Below, piece after piece: positions 7,285 to 15,360 of a DNA stretch of 64,000 nt. A program made the translations under genes and the position numbers. How positions within the stretch are numbered: the first letter of the stretch is position 1; every line of letters begins with the position of its first letter. This stretch comes from Actinomycetospora sp. NBRC 106378 (GTDB lineage: Bacteria; Actinomycetota; Actinomycetes; Mycobacteriales; Pseudonocardiaceae), in NCBI RefSeq assembly GCF_030269685.1, contig NZ_BSTT01000002.1:1-64000 (forward strand), given 5' to 3'. The notes below the pieces were generated by a model. The model had not been told where the DNA came from. It did no database searches and saw only the letters and a program-made list of their open reading frames with translations.

Positions 7285-8453
7285 CGGGCGGCGCCGGCGA
7301 ACGGCACGGACGCGGCGGGGGCGTCGAGCGCGCGGGCGGCCTCGGAGCCGGCGGCCGGGGTCCACAGCCCTCGGCGGCCGAGCTCGGCCAGGGGACCCTC
7401 GCCGACCCAGTAGGCCTCCTCCAGGTGCGGGTGACCGGACAGGACGAACTCGGTGATCCCGAGGTCGTGGTACTCGGCGATGCGGTCGGCGACCTCGGCG
7501 TGGCTCCCGACGAGCGCCGTGCCCGCGCCGCCGTGGACCAGCCCGACCCCGGCCCACAGGTTGGGGGAGACCTCCAGGTCGGCGGCGGTCTTCGCCCCGC
7601 CGTCGTGCAGGGAGCGCATCCGCTGCTGGCCGACCGACTCGCTCTTCGACAGCCCGGCCTGGACGTTCTCGATCATGTGCTCGGGGATGCCGCGCAGCAG
7701 CTCCTCGGCCTGGGCCCAGGCGGCGTCGGAGGTGTCGCGGGTGATCACGTGCAGCCGGATGCCGAACCGGACCTCGCGGCCCTCGTCGGCGGCCAGTTTG
7801 CGGATCCAGGTGATCTTCTCGGCCACCTGCTCGGGGGGCTCACCCCAGGTCAGGTACACGTCGACGTGCTTCGAGGCGACCTCGCCGGCCTTCGCCGACG
7901 ACCCGCCGAAGTAGATCGGCGGCACCGGGTCGGGGACGCGCTCGAGCTTTGCGCCCTCCACGTGGACCTGCTCGCCCTCGAGCGTGACCTCCTCGCCGGC
8001 CCAGAGGCGGCGGACGACGTCGAGGAACTCGCCGGTGCGGGTGTAGCGGTCGTCCTTGTCGAGGAAGTCGCCGTACGCGCGCTGCTCGGAGGGCTCGCCG
8101 CCGGTGACGACGTTGACCAGCAGGCGCCCGCCGGAGTGGCGCTGGAACGTCGCGCCCATCTGGGCGGCGAGCGTGGGGGAGGTGCCGCCGGGGCGGAAGG
8201 CGACGAGGAACTTCAGCCGCTCGCTCTCGGCGGCCAGCATGGCGGTGGTGAGCCAGGCGTCCTCGCACCACGCGCCGGTGGGCGTGAGCGCACCCTCGAA
8301 GCCGACGGTCTCGGCGGCGCGGGCGATCTGGGCGAGGTAGCCGAGCGAGGCCTCGCGGGGCGTGCCGGCGGCCGAGGCGGCCATGCCGTGGCCGCCGCCG
8401 ACGAGGCCGCGGGAGTCTCCGTAGGTGGGCAGGAACCAGTGGGCGGTGATCAC
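7281..8453 (-). CDS. ssuD: FMNH2-dependent alkanesulfonate monooxygenase (SsuD-like)
   Basis: An SsuD family protein: HWFLPTYGDSRG at the N-terminus, LVAFRPGGTSPTLAAQMGAT (about 85-105), RLLVNVVTGG, then the closing ITEFVLSGHPHLEEAYWVGEG typical of SsuD. It would convert alkanesulfonates plus FMNH2 and O2 to aldehyde and sulfite. The start is uncertain: GTG at 8453 is the nearest in-frame candidate (390 aa), while the open frame continues to a TTG at 8513 inside the palindrome (410 aa). Leader peptide 6 and a perfect 18-bp hairpin lie between promoter and gene. It is coupled to the MFS gene downstream. Confidence 0.87.
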   Translation of the reverse strand: MITAHWFLPTYGDSRGLVGGGHGMAASAAGTPREASLGYLAQIARAAETVGFEGALTPTGAWCEDAWLTTAMLAAESERLKFLVAFRPGGTSPTLAAQMGATFQRHSGGRLLVNVVTGGEPSEQRAYGDFLDKDDRYTRTGEFLDVVRRLWAGEEVTLEGEQVHVEGAKLERVPDPVPPIYFGGSSAKAGEVASKHVDVYLTWGEPPEQVAEKITWIRKLAADEGREVRFGIRLHVITRDTSDAAWAQAEELLRGIPEHMIENVQAGLSKSESVGQQRMRSLHDGGAKTAADLEVSPNLWAGVGLVHGGAGTALVGSHAEVADRIAEYHDLGITEFVLSGHPHLEEAYWVGEGPLAELGRRGLWTPAAGSEAARALDAPAASVPFAGAAR

Positions 8454-8486
8454 GAGTGCGGGGGTCCGTTTCGGCTGGACGTCGAC

Positions 8487-8552
8487 GTGCGCTCCGCGCT
8501 CGTGAGCACTCAAGGTCGCTACAGCGACCTTGAGTGCTCAGCTGCGGAGCAC
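8487..8552. repeat. Palindrome between leader peptide 6 and ssuD (candidate attenuator)
   Basis: The core arms 8503-8520 and 8523-8540 pair perfectly over 18 bp with a two-base loop. Outer arms (GTGCGCTCCGCGC / GCGGAGCAC) extend the structure. Its GAGCACT/AGTGCTC ends place it with the palindromes at 10603-10672 and 38439-38474. In the ssuD transcript it lies directly after the leader peptide stop, where an attenuator or translation-blocking hairpin would be expected. There is no T-tract. Confidence 0.65.
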
Positions 8553-8564
8553 ACCGGGCGGCGG

Positions 8565-8648
8565 TCAGCTCGGACACGCGCAGGCGGTGACCCGCTTGAG
8601 GTCGACGTGGCGCCGCTGGGTGAGCAGGCGCGTGCGGTCGACCGTCAT
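8565..8648 (-). CDS. Sulfur-type leader peptide 6 (27 aa), upstream of ssuD
   Basis: An ATG-started 27-codon ORF ending RRHVDLKRVTACACPS, with the full RRHVDLxRV core and two Cys codons (CAC) shortly before the stop. It sits just ahead of the large palindrome and the SsuD-like gene. It is the clearest leader-hairpin-structural gene arrangement in the window. Confidence 0.85.
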   Translation of the reverse strand: MTVDRTRLLTQRRHVDLKRVTACACPS

Positions 8649-8703
8649 GGGCGTCCATCCTCCGGTCGCCGGACGGGGCCGACAACCGGAGGTGACGTGG
8701 ACG

Positions 8704-9219
8704 TCAGGCCTGCGCGGACTCGCTGCGCTTCGGCAGTTTCCAGTCCGGGCGCACCCAGTGGCAGGTGTAGCCCCACGGCTGGCGGATCAGGTAGTCCTGG
8801 TGCTCCGGCTCGGCCTCCCAGAAGTCGCCCGCCGGCTCCACCTCGGTGACGACCTTCCCGGGCCAGAGGCCGGAGGCGTCCACGTCGGCGATGGTGTCCT
8901 CGGCGATGCGCTTCTGCTCGTCGGAGGTGTAGTAGATCGCCGACCGGTAGCTGCGACCGATGTCGTTGCCCTGCCGGTTGCGCGTCGACGGGTCGTGAAT
9001 CTGGAAGAAGAACTCGAGGATCTCGCGGAAGGAGATCTTCTCGTCGTCGAACACGACCTCGACGGCCTCGGCGTGGTCGCCGTGGTTGCGGTAGGTGGCG
9101 TTCGGGACGTCCCCGCCGGAGTAGCCGACGCGGGTGGAAATGACGCCGGGGCGACGACGCAGCAGGTCCTGGGCGCCCCAGAAGCAGCCGCCGGCGAGGA
9201 TCGCGGTCTCGGTGGCCAT
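8704..9219 (-). CDS. msrA: Peptide-methionine (S)-S-oxide reductase MsrA
   Basis: A 171-residue MsrA with the catalytic GGCFWG motif (C12) and downstream [17 protein letters not shown], [14 protein letters not shown] and WGYTCHW segments (all present with small changes). It reduces Met-S-sulfoxide in free or protein-bound methionine in the cytoplasm, using thioredoxin. The ATG is chosen because [11 protein letters not shown] is the conserved family start and GAAGGGACC lies upstream. No sulfur-type leader precedes it, but its place inside the sulfur region fits sulfur-amino-acid repair. Confidence 0.95.
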   Translation of the reverse strand: MATETAILAGGCFWGAQDLLRRRPGVISTRVGYSGGDVPNATYRNHGDHAEAVEVVFDDEKISFREILEFFFQIHDPSTRNRQGNDIGRSYRSAIYYTSDEQKRIAEDTIADVDASGLWPGKVVTEVEPAGDFWEAEPEHQDYLIRQPWGYTCHWVRPDWKLPKRSESAQA

Positions 9220-9275
9220 GAAGGTCCCTTCTCTCGACTCGTCCTGCACAACGGATCCGGGAGCCCGAACCTTCC

Positions 9276-9470
9276 CTATTCGCGGCTCTGCCGCCGCCGG
9301 TACTGGTCGACGATCCCGGGCGGGAGGGGCCCCGACGACGAGACGGGCAGTCCTTGCTGGCGGGCCCACATGCGCACCGACCCGACCCAGCCGGAGATGG
9401 TGCCCGCGCGGGTCGGTTCGTCGGCGTCGTGGCGACGCAGGGGGGTGATGGGCTGGTGTGCTTCAGACAT
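9276..9470 (-). CDS. Small protein with an Lsr2-type C-terminal domain lacking the RGR core
   Basis: A 64-residue protein. Residues 31-60 ([13 protein letters not shown]...[10 protein letters not shown]) match the C-terminal DNA-binding domain of the nucleoid protein Lsr2. In Lsr2 this domain has an RGR tripeptide that enters the minor groove of AT-rich DNA; here the matching position reads SGP, so normal AT-rich DNA silencing is doubtful. The N-terminal dimerisation domain of Lsr2 is absent, leaving only a 30-residue polar tail. It lies upstream of msrA on the same strand with a 56-bp gap. Confidence 0.75.
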   Translation of the reverse strand: MSEAHQPITPLRRHDADEPTRAGTISGWVGSVRMWARQQGLPVSSSGPLPPGIVDQYRRRQSRE

Positions 9471-9498
9471 ACCGCCACACGTACGCCTGTGGCCGCGA

Positions 9499-10596
9499 TC
9501 ACACAAGCGCTCTCTCCACGGCTCCCGCCCGCACCAGCGGCAGCAGGTCCCGGCCGTAGGCGGCGACGTCGTCGAACGGGTCGTAGCCGCGGAGCAGGAA
9601 GGTGCTCACCCCGAGGTCGGCGTAGTCGAGCAGGGCGGCGGCGACCGTCTCCGGGGTGCCCACCAGCGCGGTGGAGTTCCCGGCTGCGCCGCTCGCGGCC
9701 GCGGTCGGCGTCCAGAGGCAGCGGTCGTGCAGCTCGCCCTGCTCGGCGGCGGCCATCAGCCGCTGCGACCCGACGTTGGTGCGGGTGGCCTCGTGGCCCT
9801 GCCGGTTCGACGACCGCCCCGTGAACGACCCGCCGCCCCCGCCGGCTGCGACGATGCGGTCGAGGACGTCGTGCGCGCGGTCCCACGCCTGCTCCTCGGT
9901 GGCACCGAGGATCGGGCGGAAGGACACCGAGATCCCCGGCATCTGCGTGCGGCCCGCCGCCCGGGCCGCGGCGTGCACGGACGCGATCTGTTCGGCGGTC
10001 GCGGCGAGCGGCTCGCCCCACAGCGCGAACACGTCAGCGTGCTTGCCGCCGACCCGGTACGCGGCCTCGGACGAGCCGCCGAAGAAGATCGGGATCGGTC
10101 GGCCGGGGCGGACGTCGGTCTGGGCGTCGGCGACGTCGTAGAACTCGCCGTGGTGGTCGAACGGCGCCTCGGCGGTCCACGTCCGCCGCAGCACGTCGAG
10201 GTACTCGTCGGTGCGCCGGTAGCGGCCCTCCTTATCGACGTGGTCGCCGTCGCGGGCCTGGTCGGCGTCGCTGCCGCCGGAGATGGTGTGCAGCGCGACC
10301 CGGCCGCTCCCGGCGAACGCGTCGAGCGTCGCGAAGGACCGGGCGGCGAGGGTCGGGGCGACGAACCCCGGCCGGTGCGCGATCAGGAACCCGAGGCGCT
10401 CGGTCGACGCGGCCAGCGCGGCCGCCACCTGCAGGCCGTCCGGGGACGAGGCGCTGTGCCCGACGAGCACCCGGTCGAACCCGGCCTCCTCGTGGGCGGC
10501 GGCGAAACGCCGCACGAACCCGACGTCGAGAACGGGTCCCGACGGCGGGTGGATCTCCGAGCCGTACCGGGTGCTGAGCTGGCCGATGAACTCCAC
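9499..10596 (-). CDS. LLM-class flavin-dependent monooxygenase (paralogue of the one at 160-1275)
   Basis: A 365-residue SsuD-type luciferase-like protein with the same segment order as the leftmost gene: VALHTISGGSDADQARDGDH (about 80-100), RYRRTDEYLD, FFGGSSEAAYRVGG, ALWGEPLAATAEQI and TALVGTPETVAAALLDY. It likely cleaves an organosulfur compound with FMNH2 and O2. GTG at 10596 begins the conserved part; the open frame extends into the palindrome at 10603-10672, which forms its 5' UTR. There is no HVDL-type leader upstream, unlike its paralogue. It is divergent from a ferredoxin-reductase-like gene. Confidence 0.87.
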   Translation of the reverse strand: MEFIGQLSTRYGSEIHPPSGPVLDVGFVRRFAAAHEEAGFDRVLVGHSASSPDGLQVAAALAASTERLGFLIAHRPGFVAPTLAARSFATLDAFAGSGRVALHTISGGSDADQARDGDHVDKEGRYRRTDEYLDVLRRTWTAEAPFDHHGEFYDVADAQTDVRPGRPIPIFFGGSSEAAYRVGGKHADVFALWGEPLAATAEQIASVHAAARAAGRTQMPGISVSFRPILGATEEQAWDRAHDVLDRIVAAGGGGGSFTGRSSNRQGHEATRTNVGSQRLMAAAEQGELHDRCLWTPTAAASGAAGNSTALVGTPETVAAALLDYADLGVSTFLLRGYDPFDDVAAYGRDLLPLVRAGAVERALV

Positions 10597-10602
10597 ACCG
10601 GG

Positions 10603-10672
10603 GGGTGCCTTCGGCTGCTGAGCACTAATCCGTGTCCCGGAACGGATTAGCACTCACGAGCCGAAGGCACCC
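10603..10672. repeat. Palindromic repeat in the divergent 5' region
   Basis: Outer arms GGGTGCCTTCGGCT (10603-10616) and AGCCGAAGGCACCC (10659-10672) are perfect. Inner arms GAGCACTAATCCGT and ACGGATTAGCACTC have two mismatches. The GAAGG in each outer arm lies at ribosome-binding distance on the weak side from both divergent starts. Related elements are at 8487-8552, 38439-38474 and in part at 138-157. Confidence 0.7.
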
Positions 10673-10679
10673 TCCCGTC

Positions 10680-11882
10680 ATGCACATCGTGATCATCGGA
10701 GCCGGACTCGCCGGGACCACCACGGCGCAGACCCTCCGCGAGCAGGGGTACGACGGGGACATCACGCTCCTCGCGGGCGAGGACCGTCTGCCCTACGACC
10801 GGCCGCCGCTGTCCAAGGACTACCTGGCGGGCTCCTCGGGGGCCGACGACATCCTCCTCCAGGAGCGGGGCTGGTACGACGAGAACCGGGTCGCCCTGCG
10901 GCTCGGTACCCGGGCGACGGCGGTGGACCCGAAGGCCCACCAGGTGACGCTCGAGGGCGGCGACACCCTCACCTACGACAAGCTCGTCCTCGCCACCGGC
11001 TCCACCGCCCGCACCCTCGGGCTGCCGGGGGCCGACGCCGACGGCGTGCACACGCTGCGGACCCTCGCCGACTCCGACGCCATCAAGGCCGAGTTCGGCG
11101 AGGGACGCCACGTCGTCGTCGTCGGCGGCGGCTGGATCGGGCTGGAGGTCGCAGCCACCGCGCGCGGCGTCGGCACCGCCGTGACCGTGCTGGAGCACGA
11201 GGGGCTCCCGCTGCTGAAGGTCCTCGGGCCGGAGATGGCGCAGGTGTTCGCCGACCTGCACACCCAGAACGGCGTCGAGCTGCGCCCGCTGGTCTCGGTG
11301 GGGGAGATCGTCGTGGAGGACGGCCGGGCGACCGGGGTCCGGCTCGCCGACGGGTCGACCGTCGAGGCCGACGCCGTCGTGATCGGCGTGGGCGCCGCCC
11401 CCGACGTCGAGCTCGCCCAGGAGGCCGGGCTCGACGTCGAGGACGGGGTGCTCGTCGACGCCTCGCTGCGGTCCAGCGACCCGGACGTCTACGCGGTGGG
11501 AGACATCGCCGCGCACGACCACCCGACCTACGGCCGGCTGCGCGTCGAGCACTGGAACGCCGCGTCGACCCACCCGGCGACCGCCGTGGCCGCGCTGCTC
11601 GGCGGCAACGACACCTACACGGACGCGCCCTACTTCTTCTCCGACCAGTACGACCTGGGCATGGAGTACGTCGGGCACGCCCCGCAGGGCAGCTACGCGC
11701 GCGTCGTGACCAGCGGCGACGTCGACGGCCGCGAGTTCGTCGCGTCCTGGCTCGACAGCCGGGATCGGCTCCTCGCCGTGATGAACGTGAACGTCTGGGA
11801 GGGCCTCGAGGACATCCGCTCGCACGTCGGCTCGTCCGAGCCCGTCAGCGAGGAGACGCTGCAGGTCGTCGATCAGAAGTAG
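10680..11882 (+). CDS. FAD-dependent NAD(P)H:ferredoxin reductase-like oxidoreductase
   Basis: A 400-residue two-dinucleotide-fold flavoprotein of the rhodocoxin/putidaredoxin reductase group. The N-terminal FAD site is IIGAGLAGTTTAQTL (5-19), followed by PYDRPPLSKDYL. The NAD(P)H site is VVVVGGGWIGLEVAA (about 142-156). The second FAD motif is DVYAVGDIAAHDH (about 272-284), and a C-terminal reductase domain with YFFSDQYDLGMEYVG follows. It passes electrons from NAD(P)H to a ferredoxin or directly to a partner; no ferredoxin gene is adjacent. Its last ten bases overlap the convergent gene. Confidence 0.88.
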   Translation: MHIVIIGAGLAGTTTAQTLREQGYDGDITLLAGEDRLPYDRPPLSKDYLAGSSGADDILLQERGWYDENRVALRLGTRATAVDPKAHQVTLEGGDTLTYDKLVLATGSTARTLGLPGADADGVHTLRTLADSDAIKAEFGEGRHVVVVGGGWIGLEVAATARGVGTAVTVLEHEGLPLLKVLGPEMAQVFADLHTQNGVELRPLVSVGEIVVEDGRATGVRLADGSTVEADAVVIGVGAAPDVELAQEAGLDVEDGVLVDASLRSSDPDVYAVGDIAAHDHPTYGRLRVEHWNAASTHPATAVAALLGGNDTYTDAPYFFSDQYDLGMEYVGHAPQGSYARVVTSGDVDGREFVASWLDSRDRLLAVMNVNVWEGLEDIRSHVGSSEPVSEETLQVVDQK

Positions 11883-13054
11883 CCGTTGCGGGGCAGCTCC
11901 TCGCCGCTGATCGCGAGGCGGCCGAGGGCGCTCGCCCGGTACGACGCCGGGTTGTGCAGGGTCAGGGTGCGGATGTTGCGCCAGTGCCGGTCGAGGTTCC
12001 TCGCCCGGCTGGAGGCCGACGCGCCGCCGACGTCGAACAGCGTCGTCGCCGCGTCGGCCGCCACCCGGTCCAGATGCACCTTGACGGCGCTGGCGGCCAC
12101 CGACGCCGCCCGGCCAACCTCGGCGGTGGGCTCCCCGGCGCGCACCGCGTCCTCCGCGACCTGCACCGCGTCGGCCGCCGCGAGGACGGCCGCCTCCGCG
12201 ACCCAGGCCGCCGACGCGAGCCGGCCCACCGTCTCCTGCAGGATCGGGTCGTCGACGGGCTGCGCGGCGGGCGCATGGTCGAACGTCCGGGTGCGGGACC
12301 GGACCAGTGTCGCGGCGTCGGCGGCGACCGACCGCAGGATGCCCGCGACCAGCGCCTGCAGGTAGAGCTGGAGGAACGGCACGTCGGACGCGGGCCGGGG
12401 CTCGTGGCGGGGCCGGACGGTGAGGAACTCCTCGTCGGCGACGACGACGTCGGTGAACCGCGTCGTCCCCGTCCCGGTCCGCGACTGGCCCATGCCGTCC
12501 CAGTCGTCGACGACGGCGACCCCCGGCCGCGAGACGGGCACGAGCACCGTCGCCACCCGGTCGCCCTCGACGCGGGCCGCCACGGAGATCCAGTCCGAGT
12601 ACAGCGTCCCGGTGCTGTAGTACTTGACGCCGTCGAGCCGCCAGCCGGCGTCGGTCTCCGTCAGCGTCGTCGTGAAGTCGTGGTTCCCCGCGGCGACCGC
12701 GCCCGTCTCGGAGATCGCGTTGCCGAACACCTTGCCGGCCCGGACCTCCTCGAGCCAGCGCGTGTGCCCACCCCGGACGAAGCCCAGCGTCTGGCTGTAG
12801 TGCGTGCGCAGCACGTGCGCGACGATCGGGTCGGCCTCGGCGAGGTCGATCACGAACCCGAGCAGCTCCCGGATCGTCGCGCCCTGCCCGCCCTCGTCGA
12901 CCGGCAGCGCCAGGGCCCCCAGACCCGCCGTCGCGACGGCCTTCACCTGGTCGAACGGGCTGACGTCGGAGCGTTCCCGCTCGGCCGCGCCTGCCGCGAT
13001 CCCGGCGATCAGCTCACGCAGTTCCGGGGAGCCGAGGCGCACGGTCACGCCCAC
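11873..13054 (-). CDS. SfnB/DszC-type acyl-CoA-dehydrogenase-fold oxidoreductase
   Basis: A 393-residue flavoprotein of the acyl-CoA dehydrogenase fold, in the sulfur-acquisition branch. Visible segments are RTHYSQTLGFVRGG, FGNAISETGAVAAGNHDF, KYYSTGTLYSDWISV (about 155-170) and a C-terminus RNIRTLTLHNPASYRASALGR typical of SfnB-like enzymes. It would use FMNH2 or FAD to oxidise a small organosulfur compound. It is the third gene after leader 7 (cupin, MFS, this gene), although 130 bp with two copies of a palindromic repeat separate it from the MFS gene. GTG at 13054 or 13048 is possible. Confidence 0.85.
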   Translation of the reverse strand: MGVTVRLGSPELRELIAGIAAGAAERERSDVSPFDQVKAVATAGLGALALPVDEGGQGATIRELLGFVIDLAEADPIVAHVLRTHYSQTLGFVRGGHTRWLEEVRAGKVFGNAISETGAVAAGNHDFTTTLTETDAGWRLDGVKYYSTGTLYSDWISVAARVEGDRVATVLVPVSRPGVAVVDDWDGMGQSRTGTGTTRFTDVVVADEEFLTVRPRHEPRPASDVPFLQLYLQALVAGILRSVAADAATLVRSRTRTFDHAPAAQPVDDPILQETVGRLASAAWVAEAAVLAAADAVQVAEDAVRAGEPTAEVGRAASVAASAVKVHLDRVAADAATTLFDVGGASASSRARNLDRHWRNIRTLTLHNPASYRASALGRLAISGEELPRNGYF

Positions 13055-13065
13055 CCCTTTCCCCG

Positions 13066-13114
13066 CACGAGGGGAACCTTCGCGCCATAAGAACGCTCAA
13101 ATCGTCCCCTCGCG
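13066..13114. repeat. Repeat of the GTGAGGGG...CCCCTCAC family, copy 1
   Basis: The ends GAGGGGAACC and GTCCCCTCGCG enclose CATAAGAACGCTCAAATC. It corresponds to the about 48-bp element seen at 31612-31659 and 33377-33424. It lies in the 5' region of the SfnB-like gene, in inverted orientation to copy 2. Confidence 0.65.
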
Positions 13115-13141
13115 ATCAGATGCCAGGTCGCTGCTCCGTCC

Positions 13142-13190
13142 GCGAGGGGAGGAAATGGTCGCTCTATCGGCACGGGGGTTCCCCTCACGC
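13142..13190. repeat. Repeat of the GTGAGGGG...CCCCTCAC family, copy 2
   Basis: GCGAGGGGAGGA at the left and GGGGTTCCCCTCACGC at the right. It stands immediately downstream of the MFS gene's stop (13185) and overlaps it by a few bases. With copy 1 it forms a large imperfect inverted structure between the two genes that could lower read-through. Confidence 0.65.
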
Positions 13191-14489
13191 GGTGACCGAT
13201 CCTTCCCGACGACGGGTCGGGTCGGGTGCCAGCAGCGCCGCGGCCGTCGTCAGGACCGCGAGTCCGGCGTAGGCGAGCACGATCCACCACGGTCGCCCGT
13301 CGCCCGCGATGAGCAGCGAGGCCGCCACGAGCGGGGCGAACCCGCCGGAGAGCACCGAGCCGATCTGGTAGCCGAGCGAGGCGCCGCTGTAGCGCACGCG
13401 GACGTCGAACATCTCGGCGAACCAGGCGGCCTGCGGGCCGTACATCGAGTCGTGCACGACGTTGATCGCCAGCACCGCCGCGAGCACGATCAGCACGGTC
13501 GACCCGGTGTCGACGGCGAGGAAGAACAGGGCCAGCGCGGCCGTGCCGCCGATCGAGCCGAGCAGGTACGGACGTCGCCGCCCGATCCGGTCGGACAGGA
13601 TCGCCCACAGCGGCGTCGTCGCGAGCCCGATCGCCGACACCACGACGACGGCGGTGAGCCCGGCCGACGACGAGCGCCCCAGCTTCTGCGTCACGTACGT
13701 CAGGCCGTACGTGGTGATCAGGGTGTAGAGCCCGATCTGGGAGAGCCGCAGACCCGTCGTCAGGAGCACCTCCCGCGGCGCGGTGCGCAGCACCTCGACG
13801 ATCGGCAGGCGGGCGACCCGGCGCTCCTCGCGCAGGGCGACGAACTCCGGGGCGTCCTCCAGCCGCAGCCGGATCACGAGGCCGACCGCCACGAGGAGGG
13901 CGCTCGCCAGGAAGGGGATGCGCCAGCCCCAGGAGAGGAAGGCCTCGTCGGACGTGAGTGCCTGCACCAGGAACAGCGAGCCCGTCGCGAGCAGCATCCC
14001 GGCGGGCGAGCCGATCTGGGTGAAGCTGCCGTACCAGCCGCGTCGCTCGGGCGGGGCGTGCTCGGTGGACAGGACGGCGGCGCCGCCCCACTCCGCGCCG
14101 ACCGCGAAGCCCTGCACGAGCCGGAGCACGACGAGCAACGTCGGGGCCAGGGCGCCGATGCTCGCGTACCCGGGCAGGAGCCCGATCAGGGTCGTGGCCC
14201 CGCCCATGGCGACGAGCGCGCCGACCAGCACGCTCTTGCGCCCGACCCGGTCGCCCAGGTGCCTGGCGACGATCGCGCCGATCGGCCGGGCGCCGAAGCC
14301 CGCCGCGTAGGTCGCGAAGGCGGCGAGCGTGCCCGCCGTCGGGCTGACCGACGGGAAGAACAGCGTGTTGAACACGAGCGCCGTGGCCGTCGCGTAGAGG
14401 TAGAAGTCGTACCACTCGATGGCGGTGCCGACCGCGCTCGCGAGGGCGACCCGGCGTGGTGTCGTGGGTCGCTCGACGGTGGCGGTCAC
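13185..14489 (-). CDS. MHS-type MFS transporter in the cupin/SfnB operon
   Basis: A 434-residue major facilitator with GTAIEWYDFYLYATATAL at helix 1, RHLGDRVGRKS in the first cytoplasmic loop and GAEWGGAAVLSTEHAP around residue 135, the same group as the carrier next to ssuD. GTG at 14489 overlaps the cupin stop by four bases. Two leader-controlled units in this region thus both carry an MHS-type carrier beside a sulfur-type oxidoreductase, which suggests they import different organosulfur compounds. The C-terminus (DPTRRREGSVTA) is encoded by a copy of the dispersed TTCCCGACGACGGGTC motif (13203-13218). Confidence 0.88.
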   Translation of the reverse strand: MTATVERPTTPRRVALASAVGTAIEWYDFYLYATATALVFNTLFFPSVSPTAGTLAAFATYAAGFGARPIGAIVARHLGDRVGRKSVLVGALVAMGGATTLIGLLPGYASIGALAPTLLVVLRLVQGFAVGAEWGGAAVLSTEHAPPERRGWYGSFTQIGSPAGMLLATGSLFLVQALTSDEAFLSWGWRIPFLASALLVAVGLVIRLRLEDAPEFVALREERRVARLPIVEVLRTAPREVLLTTGLRLSQIGLYTLITTYGLTYVTQKLGRSSSAGLTAVVVVSAIGLATTPLWAILSDRIGRRRPYLLGSIGGTAALALFFLAVDTGSTVLIVLAAVLAINVVHDSMYGPQAAWFAEMFDVRVRYSGASLGYQIGSVLSGGFAPLVAASLLIAGDGRPWWIVLAYAGLAVLTTAAALLAPDPTRRREGSVTA

Positions 14490-14935
14490 GAGCCGTCGAG
14501 CGGGGTCAGCGCGGGCAGGTTGACCACGATGGCCTCCTGCGTCGTCCGCGAGATCACGACGACGGCCGGCGTGTCCGGGTCGAGGTTCTCCTCGCGGTGG
14601 GGCACCCACGGCGGCACGTAGACGTAGTCGCCGGGCTCGGTCTGCAGGACGACCTCGCCGGTCCCGTCGTGGAAGACGAACCGCGGGCGGCCGGAGACGA
14701 CGTAGATCGAGGTCTCGGACTCGCCGTGGTGGTGGTCGGACGACGCCGTGTCGGGCGCGACGTGGGTCTCGCCGGTCCACAGCGTGGAGGAGCCCACCGA
14801 CTTGCCGCTGATCGCCTCGAGGCGACGCATCCCGCCGGACTGGGCGGTGTCACCGGTGAGCTCGGACGAGCGGACCAGGTGCACGCGGGTGTGCGGGGGA
14901 CGGTCGGGGAGGTCGGGGTGGAAGGCATCGGACAC
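14486..14935 (-). CDS. Cupin-domain protein, first gene after leader 7
   Basis: A 149-residue single-domain cupin. Metal-binding motif 1 reads SSDHHHGESETSIYVVSGRPRF in outline, with the His-rich triplet and Glu; motif 2 is GDYVYVPPWVPHREEN with Pro and His. GTG at 14935 is preferred because GGAG precedes it; upstream in-frame codons reach 14971. Cupins of this kind are small dioxygenases, isomerases or ligand sensors. Leader 7 and the MFS and SfnB-like genes downstream suggest a role in handling an organosulfur compound, but the activity is unknown. Confidence 0.85.
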   Translation of the reverse strand: MSDAFHPDLPDRPPHTRVHLVRSSELTGDTAQSGGMRRLEAISGKSVGSSTLWTGETHVAPDTASSDHHHGESETSIYVVSGRPRFVFHDGTGEVVLQTEPGDYVYVPPWVPHREENLDPDTPAVVVISRTTQEAIVVNLPALTPLDGS

Positions 14936-15011
14936 GGCAGGACTCCAGACGCGAGCGGGTGGGGACGTCACTCGACGACGCCCGCGACGGGCGGCGTGGG
15001 GGAGGCGCGTG

Positions 15012-15083
15012 CTAGCGACAGAGCGCGGACGCGGTGCGGACCAGGTCGATGTGCTCGCGCGAGGTGAGCTCCTGGCCGGACAT
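15012..15083 (-). CDS. Sulfur-type leader peptide 7 (23 aa)
   Basis: An ATG-started short ORF ending REHIDLVRTASALCR, with Cys next to last before TAG. It shares the HIDLVR core with leaders 1 and 6 and the RTASA run with the degenerate leader at 4654. It ends 76 bp before the cupin start. Only small stems (GCCCG/CGGGC) are visible in between. Confidence 0.82.
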   Translation of the reverse strand: MSGQELTSREHIDLVRTASALCR

Positions 15084-15360
15084 GGTCGCGGACGCTAGGA
15101 GGCGGACCGTCGAATCTCAACCGCGGGCGGTCCGGGTCACGTGCGTTCTTGCGCCGTTCGCCGCAGGTGCGATCGAATGATGCGCATGTGCGCAGGTGGA
15201 CTCCGGGCCTTCGGGCTCACGGCCTTCTGGCCGAGCCGCCGCGTCCAGGAGTTCGACCAGTGGTGTCGCCGGGCCGCGTGAGCGCGCCTCCGCTCCCCGC
15301 GTGCCTCCGCGGCCGGTCCGTGCCGTCCCCTGGTCGAACCCCTCCGAGAGGAACCCTGCC

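Noticed and set aside
5947-7413. 488-codon + strand frame opposite the MFS gene
   Set aside because: Composition (Glu/Arg/His/Gly repeats) is typical of an antisense frame; the opposite strand encodes a complete MFS protein.
8454-8513. HVDVQ in the upstream extension of ssuD as a leader peptide
   Set aside because: It has no start of its own and no stop, and is in frame with ssuD; the resemblance to HVDL is chance within the palindrome flank.
15186-15281. A 31-codon ORF before carbonic anhydrase ending SRRVQEFDQWCRRAA
   Set aside because: It has Arg, Asp and Cys near the end but lacks the HVDL core, so I do not count it as a sulfur-type leader.
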